Assembly (NCBI GenBank): GCA_016928525.1
Contig: JAFGKO010000360.1
Span: 1 to 12,644, forward strand
Length of the DNA stretch: 12,644 nt
Origin: Anaerolineales bacterium
Lineage (GTDB): Bacteria; Chloroflexota; Anaerolineae; Anaerolineales; Villigracilaceae
Direction of reading: 5' to 3'
Shown: positions 7,456 through 12,644 of the stretch, piece after piece
Layout: every line of letters starts with the position of its first letter
Position numbering within the stretch: position 1 is the stretch's first letter
Position numbers and translations under genes: made by a program
Notes under the pieces: generated by a model
Told to the model about the DNA's origin: nothing
What the model saw: the letters and a program-made list of their open reading frames with translations, nothing else
The model's database searches: none

Positions 7456-7510
7456 GTTCGATCGAAGGAAGAGGCCAGTGGTCATTTGACTATACACTTT
7501 CATTATCCGA

Positions 7511-9649
7511 TTAGTCTAACGCGGAAAGATAAGTTCTGAAATCTTGGGTGTTATAATCAGAACCGAAGTTTGATTCGATAGCCAGGGACATCCTAGTCCG
7601 TTGCTCCCTTTGGTAAGTTCCCCAAGTGAGGACATCTTTCCCGGTCCACGTACATGTGATTTCCTGCCTGGAGCCTAATTCACCCTGAAAACATAGCGAA
7701 AGAACTACACCATCACCAGTAGCCCAATATACTCTGGCTATTGTTGGATAACTGGAAGTATTTGTGGCTTTGAATGACCATATCGTTTCCTCTGTAAAGT
7801 ATTCTGGATAAAGAATACGTTCAGGATATTCACAAATCCCTCGTAGGCAGATCTGGATTGGCCAGACAATTACTCCCGTTTGTGCGAAATCAGTCGTTGT
7901 TGAGGGAACAGGTTCCGCAAAGTTATTCAGCATTTCTTCGATCTGTGCATCTGGTGGAAATATTTCTACTGCTGTTGATTCAATCCATCCCTTTCTGCTA
8001 TCAGAGCCCTGTCTCTGCACAAAATACCAGTCATCCATTCTACCTAGAACAATTAGGTTTTCGCCTCGTTCAGCATGGAAACGACTATAATAGCCTATCG
8101 AACTAGGCCCTTCCAGAACACTCGCTGAAAGTGTGTTTACAACAGCAATGGGTACGCTTCTTGAGTTTGTGGTTTCTGTCGGCGAGAGCACAGGCGTAGG
8201 CAAAACGGTTACGCTTGGTGTTTGGGATGGTATTGGACTAGGTCCTAGTGAGGAAACAATATTTGTCGGTGTCGGGGGCAGAGCAACATTCTTATTCTGT
8301 GGGAAAGGTGCGTAAATATACCCGTGCCCATACACATTATCCGGCCCAGCGATGCCACTGTCGTCCTGGGTGGAAAGATCGCGAATGAAACTATAGACCT
8401 CTTCCCGCGAAAAGACCGGGTTTCCCTCCCATACTAATGCCGCAAGCCCAGCCACTACTGGAGCAGCCGCTGACGTGCCGACAAACAATATACCATCGCT
8501 TAGAATGATCTCACCCGGCGCAACCAGATCCGGCTTGATCGCCCCTGAACCGACTGGCCCCTGGGAACTGTAGGGGGCAATAAAGCGGCCTTGCAGCGCA
8601 CCAACGGTCAGCGCATACTGGCTGTCGGCGGGCGCGATCACTGACCCTTGTGTGTTGCCAGAGGGTACCGACGCGAACTCAACGAACAAGTCAAAACGCC
8701 CCCCCACGCCGCTGCCGTTCACATCCCGGATGCGAACCCCAAACGTCCGGTTCATCTCGAAGGCGACCCATTCGAGAGCCGTATCACCGGGATAACCGCG
8801 CTGGACACGGTTCGAAGACGCAATGATCTGGTCGGCGTCGTCGATGATCTCCAAATCGAGGTCAATGGCATTGGCGGGAATATTGTCTATGCCTTCCCAA
8901 CTGAGCATCACAAAACCCTGATTGGCTTCAATAGGGTTAACTCCCAGTGTTTCCTGTAGTCCGCGCGTGCCCCAGAACTCGTGGTAGCTGTTGGTGTTGG
9001 TATCGGTAAAGACGTTGTTGACGAAACCGCCTGCATAATTTCCCGCGGCATTGACCCACAGCACACCTTCACGCGCGGCTCGGTCCACTTGCTGTGCCCA
9101 GGTATTTGTGCCATCGAGTGGCAGCGCGGGTACACCCGCCGAATGATTGATAATCCGCACACCTGCCGAGACAAACCAGTCAATGCACCCCACGTAACCG
9201 TCGAAATCGCCATACCGGCAGGCATAGAGTGCAGCATTGGGAGCAATGGCATGGATAACCTCGAGAACTTCAACACCATGCGAAAGCGTATCACCGCTGT
9301 AATCGGAACGGTCTACACCGGGCATGAGCGTGACGGCTGTGTTAAACGCACTCTCGAAATCCGCCAACCCCCCGAATCCCAGGTCGAGCACGCCGACACG
9401 TTGCCCTCGTCCCGTCCAGCCCGCATCATGCCAGGCACGGATGCCTGTCCGGGAGATTACATCTGGGAGCGTGAATGCCTGCACCGGCCCCATGTTGTTT
9501 CCGCCCTGTACGACGACCAAGCCGACCGGGGTAGGCGTAGGATCAAACACATCGCTTGTATTGGGCGGCAGCGTGCTGGCAGTTATCGCGCCGATCATGA
9601 TCAACATAGCGATAGCGAGCATAGCGATTTTTGTGGCGTTTTTTGCCAT
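7511..9649 (-). CDS. Secreted subtilisin-like serine protease (S8) with unknown C-terminal domain
   Basis: The protein has 712 residues from ATG 9649. The frame extends 25 codons further to 9724, but TGAGGAG (9659-9665) lies 9 bases before 9649, and MAKNATKIAMLAIAML is a proper signal peptide, so the shorter start is used. The core keeps Asp89 (VGVLDLGFG), His124 (SHGVE), Asn204 (NAAGN) and Ser393 (GTSAAAP). The insert between Asn and Ser is 189 residues, almost the same as in the other two paralogues. C144 and C155 form the conserved pair. A Pro/Thr/Ser linker (458-498) and an SH3-like module (about 500-566, GWIES) follow. The last 130 residues (580-712) contain C601, C606, C653 and C666 and match nothing I recognise. 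The gene starts 40 bases after the stop of the next protease, so the two are probably one operon. Confidence 0.9.
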   Translation of the reverse strand: MAKNATKIAMLAIAMLIMIGAITASTLPPNTSDVFDPTPTPVGLVVVQGGNNMGPVQAFTLPDVISRTGIRAWHDAGWTGRGQRVGVLDLGFGGLADFESAFNTAVTLMPGVDRSDYSGDTLSHGVEVLEVIHAIAPNAALYACRYGDFDGYVGCIDWFVSAGVRIINHSAGVPALPLDGTNTWAQQVDRAAREGVLWVNAAGNYAGGFVNNVFTDTNTNSYHEFWGTRGLQETLGVNPIEANQGFVMLSWEGIDNIPANAIDLDLEIIDDADQIIASSNRVQRGYPGDTALEWVAFEMNRTFGVRIRDVNGSGVGGRFDLFVEFASVPSGNTQGSVIAPADSQYALTVGALQGRFIAPYSSQGPVGSGAIKPDLVAPGEIILSDGILFVGTSAAAPVVAGLAALVWEGNPVFSREEVYSFIRDLSTQDDSGIAGPDNVYGHGYIYAPFPQNKNVALPPTPTNIVSSLGPSPIPSQTPSVTVLPTPVLSPTETTNSRSVPIAVVNTLSASVLEGPSSIGYYSRFHAERGENLIVLGRMDDWYFVQRQGSDSRKGWIESTAVEIFPPDAQIEEMLNNFAEPVPSTTTDFAQTGVIVWPIQICLRGICEYPERILYPEYFTEETIWSFKATNTSSYPTIARVYWATGDGVVLSLCFQGELGSRQEITCTWTGKDVLTWGTYQREQRTRMSLAIESNFGSDYNTQDFRTYLSALD
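8156..8278 (-). repeat. Pro/Thr/Ser-rich linker of the second protease
   Basis: Codons 458-498 encode a spacer rich in PPTPT and SPIPSQTPS-like blocks. Base composition falls on its 3' side, as in the plus-strand paralogue. Confidence 0.55.
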
Positions 9650-9658
9650 CAAGACTAA

Positions 9659-9665
9659 CTCCTCA
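9659..9665 (-). promoter_or_regulatory. Ribosome binding site deciding the start at 9649
   Basis: Minus-strand TGAGGAG is placed 9 bases before ATG 9649. The alternative ATG at 9724 lies within the end of the upstream protease gene and would put a polar stretch before the signal peptide. Confidence 0.8.
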
Positions 9666-9689
9666 GTTTGGCAGATGCCCGCATCCGCT

Positions 9690-12416
9690 TTATTCATCAC
9701 ACACGATATATACCGGCCAGTCATCCGACAAAATCTGTGGATCGTTGATGCTGTCCACTAGCAGACTCGTGCTGGGATCAAACATGAAGGTCACATCGGT
9801 GGCCGTATTCACCTTCAGTGAAACATTGCTTCCACCGCCAACTGCACACGCACCATAATTCCAATCCCAGCTACCGTTTAAGGCCACTTTGTATTCGTAG
9901 GTACCTGCTGGCAACCGGAAACTGCCCTGCCACACCTGTCGGGATTCGTCCCAGGTTAGGGCGGTGTGGGCACATTCCGGGGCCCAATCTGCACAGCCGA
10001 AAAGATGCTGGAAAGTGCCGGGAATGACGACGGTATTGGGCTGATTAGCGACCGGCCCCCCGCCAAATGGAATCGCGTCACCGGGCCGGTCAGAAAACGT
10101 CAGCCGCTCGAACCACTCAAGAGTGAGTGTGCCGGTATAGGCTTTCATTACCCAGAACCAGTCATTGCTATTCCACAAGGTACCTGTTGGTTGAACTATC
10201 TTCTCTAATAGCACACGTTGGGGATTATTTTGTTCCCAGATCTTGAAATAGAAGTCACCCGCCGCGCCAATCTGGATGAGAAGGTAGTACCATTCGTTTC
10301 GTCGGAGGTTGAATTCTTGGTTTACGGCCCCTTCTTTCCCATTTTCGACTATGATGGCCCAATGACCATCATAGTCACTTAAACCAATTGAACGGAAGTC
10401 GGGATCGAGCCAACCACTACGCTCCAGGCGGAGATACATCTGGTTTTGATTATTCGACGCCTCATATTTGAACAGCATCAGGATGCCACGCTCTCGATAC
10501 AATCGGGGATAGACAATGCCATCCGCCCAGCTAAATTGATCCTGGATGATCATCTGCCCACCGTTTAGTTCCGGGGCCTTGTTCCACAAAACCCAGGGAT
10601 ATACTAACCGACGGCTGTCGAAATCATGGTGTTCCAGGACTCTGCCACCCGGCGCGATCTCGGAAGTAGGCACCGGGGTGATCGTCGGAGTGGGCGTATT
10701 CGTGGCGGTCGCGGTAGGCGTTGGAGTATTAGTGGGCGTCGGTGTGGGGGAAGGTGGGGCTGTATAGTCTGACATGGGGACAGTGTTCACGTCGCCATCT
10801 ACGCTGGCAATATCTCCCACGCTGATCCAACCCAATTCTTCATTGAAAAAAACGAGATAAAAGTCCTTGGCCGGGCTGATAGCCACGATGGGCAGTCGTT
10901 GATCCTGGGCTATGCCGATAGTGCCCCCGGCAGCCGATGCCTGCGCGTAGACAGCAACCTCTGTGTGTCCGACAACGGCAATCGGTACGCCTGGAATCGG
11001 CGTCGGCGTCTGGGTGGGGGTAGCAGTGGGGATAGTGGCAGTTGGCAGCGGCGTCTGAGTGGGCACAGAGGTTGGAGTCGTTTGCGGTGGTCGGGCCACT
11101 AACTGGCCCATCCCGTAAACGAAGTCTGGCCCCGGATACTCGCTGTCGTCCTGCGTCATAGTGGAACGAATCGCCTCCCAGATTTGCTGACGTGTCCAGT
11201 CTGGATTGGCTTCCCAAACCAGCGCGGCAAAGCCACTGACGAGCGGCGCAGACGCCGATGTGCCCACAAACAGTGAGCCATCAGGTAAGATAATCTCACC
11301 CGGAGCGGTGATATCAGGCTTAATCAGCGCGCCCGTCTGTACACCCCGTGAACTGTAAGGTGCGATTCGATTGCTCTGCAGTGCGCCGACCGTCAAGGCA
11401 TAGACGCTGTCTCCTGGAGCAATCACCGATCCACCTTCCATACTGGCAGGCAGCATGGCAAATTCCACGAACAACACAAACGGAACCCCCTGTGCGTTGG
11501 CACTTACATCTCGCACGCGCACACACAATTCCTGATTCATGGATACAGTAACATATTCCAGCGCACGATCACCCGGATTGCCAAGTTGTTGTTGTTGGGA
11601 AGCATAGATGACGTTGCCTGCCAAATCGGCAATTTCAAGATCAAGATCAATGGCATTAGCGGGGATGTCGTTCAGGTTAGCCCAACTCAAGGAGATAATA
11701 GCGTTGCTCTGATCGATGGCGCTGATACACAGGTTTTCCAGTCCACCAGACCCTCGAAATTCGTGGAACGTGTTGTAGGGCGGGTTATCGTTAAAAAAGT
11801 CGTTGAGGTATCCACGCGCAAAATTGCCAGCGGCATTGATCCACAACACATCCGCGCGTTCTGCGCGCTCTACTTCGCGTGCCCATTCGTTGGTTCCGTC
11901 GAGCGGCAAAGCCGGCACGCCTGCCGAGTGGTTGATAATATTGACATCGTTGGCAATCATCCAGTTCACACAGGTCACAAACTGGTCGTAATCGTTGTAC
12001 TGGCAGGCATAAAATTGGGCGGCTGGCGCGATCAGGTAAATGATCTCCAACACATGCGTACCATGCGTGATCTGGCTCGCATTGTAAACGTCTTTGGCTT
12101 GGCTGAGTTCCGTCGTAACCATCGTGCTGTAAGCCTGTTCAAAGCCGTACAAACCGCCGAAGCCCCGATCCAGCACGCCTACTTTTTGGCCCGTTCCTGT
12201 CCAACCGGCTTGTTGCCATGCGCGAATTCCAGTGCGATTAACAATTTCGGATACGCTGTAGGGTTGAATCTTGCCTAGATTGCCCCCACCCTGAATGATC
12301 GACAACCCCGATGGGGTAGGGGTAGCGGCTTCCTGAGTAAATCCAATGTGGCTAGCAAGCGGCAATAATAGCATAAAACTTATAATCATGATGAGCAAAG
12401 TCGTTTTGGTATTCAT
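9690..12416 (-). CDS. Secreted subtilisin-like serine protease (S8) with lectin-like and X25-type C-terminal domains
   Basis: The protein has 908 residues, the longest of the three paralogues. The signal peptide is residues 1-28. The catalytic core (about 38-440) has Asp83 (VGVLDRGFGG), His118 (THGTH), Asn198 (NAAGN) and Ser387 (GTSASAP); the Asn-Ser distance is 189 residues. C138 and C149 form the conserved pair. A first TP linker (442-476), an SH3-like module (477-545, LGWISVGD) and a second TP linker (553-586) follow. Residues about 590-780 look like a concanavalin/LamG-type fold. Residues about 793-890 match the X25 module of amylopullulanases (CADWAPECAHTALTWD, WQGSFRLPAGTYEYKVALNG). The tail therefore suggests attachment to glycan or starch-like material. 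The ribosome site is weak: only AAAAGG about 13 bases upstream. The gene is first in the protease pair. Confidence 0.92.
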   Translation of the reverse strand: MNTKTTLLIMIISFMLLLPLASHIGFTQEAATPTPSGLSIIQGGGNLGKIQPYSVSEIVNRTGIRAWQQAGWTGTGQKVGVLDRGFGGLYGFEQAYSTMVTTELSQAKDVYNASQITHGTHVLEIIYLIAPAAQFYACQYNDYDQFVTCVNWMIANDVNIINHSAGVPALPLDGTNEWAREVERAERADVLWINAAGNFARGYLNDFFNDNPPYNTFHEFRGSGGLENLCISAIDQSNAIISLSWANLNDIPANAIDLDLEIADLAGNVIYASQQQQLGNPGDRALEYVTVSMNQELCVRVRDVSANAQGVPFVLFVEFAMLPASMEGGSVIAPGDSVYALTVGALQSNRIAPYSSRGVQTGALIKPDITAPGEIILPDGSLFVGTSASAPLVSGFAALVWEANPDWTRQQIWEAIRSTMTQDDSEYPGPDFVYGMGQLVARPPQTTPTSVPTQTPLPTATIPTATPTQTPTPIPGVPIAVVGHTEVAVYAQASAAGGTIGIAQDQRLPIVAISPAKDFYLVFFNEELGWISVGDIASVDGDVNTVPMSDYTAPPSPTPTPTNTPTPTATATNTPTPTITPVPTSEIAPGGRVLEHHDFDSRRLVYPWVLWNKAPELNGGQMIIQDQFSWADGIVYPRLYRERGILMLFKYEASNNQNQMYLRLERSGWLDPDFRSIGLSDYDGHWAIIVENGKEGAVNQEFNLRRNEWYYLLIQIGAAGDFYFKIWEQNNPQRVLLEKIVQPTGTLWNSNDWFWVMKAYTGTLTLEWFERLTFSDRPGDAIPFGGGPVANQPNTVVIPGTFQHLFGCADWAPECAHTALTWDESRQVWQGSFRLPAGTYEYKVALNGSWDWNYGACAVGGGSNVSLKVNTATDVTFMFDPSTSLLVDSINDPQILSDDWPVYIVCDE
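10659..10760 (-). repeat. Second TP-repeat linker of the 908-residue protease
   Basis: Codons 553-586 encode PSPTPTPTNTPTPT-like repeats. At DNA level it is a degenerate hexamer repeat (GGCGTN on the plus strand) with a G-rich run at about 10733-10757 that could form a two-layer quadruplex on the template strand. Such tracts favour slippage and recombination. Confidence 0.65.
10989..11093 (-). repeat. First TP-repeat linker of the 908-residue protease
   Basis: Codons 442-476 encode TPTSVPTQTPLPTATIPT-like repeats between the catalytic core and the SH3-like module. The degenerate hexamer structure is the same as in the second linker. Confidence 0.65.
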
Positions 12417-12465
12417 AACGTCATATGTAACCTTTTGATGGACGAGCTACGGTTATGTTTTTCCC

Positions 12466-12644
12466 TCAATAATCCCCAGTCTTTTTAAGCTGGCAAATTA
12501 TACGAGAAATCATCTCATTTATATTGTATTGTTTCCTCTCTTCGACCGCGAAAAAAGGGCATAGCTCTTGAACACGCGGGAAAAATCGTGGAAAGCCAAG
12601 CAAGCGTTGCAGGTATTCATCCTTCACAAAGCTTGTTTCATGCA
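12466..12644 (-). CDS. C-terminal end of an unidentified protein (partial)
   Basis: A minus-strand frame enters from the right edge and stays open for 58 codons to TGA 12466-12468. It reads like real protein (KDEYLQRLLGFPRFFPRV, then a helical NEMISRIICQLKK end), while the other two minus frames stop within the first 30 bases of the edge. It ends 49 bases before the 908-residue protease in the same direction, so it may be the upstream member of that operon. The region is AT-richer than the protease cores. I do not recognise the family. Confidence 0.5.
   Translation of the reverse strand, partial: HETSFVKDEYLQRLLGFPRFFPRVQELCPFFAVEERKQYNINEMISRIICQLKKTGDY
12497..12502 (-). promoter_or_regulatory. 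Possible -10 element upstream of the protease pair
   Basis: A perfect minus-strand TATAAT lies about 80 bases before ATG 12416, inside the end of the upstream frame. No good -35 is found 16-18 bases upstream, so it may be chance in AT-rich sequence. If real, the proteases have their own promoter. Confidence 0.3.

Noticed and set aside
7457..7466. Perfect 10-base palindrome TTCGATCGAA between two convergent genes.
   Set aside because: A single short palindrome without a second copy or T-run occurs by chance, and no operator role is indicated at a convergent site.
8981..9658. Long plus-strand frame (225 codons) antisense to the start of the second protease, with similar frames at 11586-12278 and, on the minus strand, 1582-1980.
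   Set aside because: All three lie opposite the same conserved core of a well-supported protease and share its codon bias. Their translations show no signal, motif or ribosome site, so they are mirror frames of the paralogues.
9650..9724. Extra 25 codons upstream of the second protease start.
   Set aside because: They overlap the end of the upstream protease gene and precede the signal peptide. The strong TGAGGAG belongs to ATG 9649.
10546..10767. Plus-strand frame with Val/Gly repeats opposite the TP linker.
   Set aside because: It is a mirror of the hexamer repeat coding for the Thr/Pro linker on the minus strand.
1..12644. CRISPR array, insertion sequence or attachment site.
   Set aside because: No regularly spaced repeats, terminal inverted repeats, transposase or integrase motifs were seen on either strand.

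Overview
The window most likely comes from a bacterium of the Chloroflexota (Anaerolineae-like). This is inferred from the long threonine/proline spacers of the TPTPTNTPT type in secreted proteins, the mid-range GC content, and surface proteins without any outer-membrane signature. No rRNA, tRNA, CRISPR array, transposase or integrase is visible.

Layout. (1) Bases 1-1180 hold the end of a rightward operon: the C-terminus of an unidentified gene (1-126), a four-helix membrane protein (149-1024), and a 46-residue zinc-ribbon protein (1021-1161) whose ATG overlaps the previous stop. A hairpin terminator sits on its stop codon. (2) After about 300 bases without a convincing gene comes a secreted subtilisin-like (S8) protease on the plus strand (1471-3615). 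(3) Convergent to it, on the minus strand, is a 790-residue protein with an N-terminal TIR domain, one membrane helix and about 13 beta-propeller repeats predicted outside the cell (3691-6063). (4) Divergent from the TIR gene is an exported 420-residue protein with a LolA/LppX-like look (6174-7436). (5) Bases 7511-12416 carry two more S8 proteases in tandem on the minus strand, 40 bases apart. Upstream of them is the tail of another gene (12466-12644) that leaves the window.

The three proteases are clear paralogues. Each has a signal peptide, no visible I9 propeptide, an intact Asp/His/Asn/Ser set, a domain of about 120 residues inserted between the oxyanion Asn and the catalytic Ser at nearly constant spacing, a proline/threonine linker and an SH3-like module. 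Beyond that each C-terminus is different: a beta-sandwich-like region, an unknown cysteine-containing domain, or a lectin-like domain plus a pullulanase X25-type domain. In the plus-strand gene and the 7511-9649 gene, sampled GC drops from about 61% in the catalytic part to about 40% in the tail, which suggests the tails were exchanged at the linker.

How the genes might work together is inference. A set of surface proteases with different targeting tails surrounds a membrane TIR receptor whose extracellular propeller could sense a ligand or a processed protein. Nothing in the sequence proves that they form one system.
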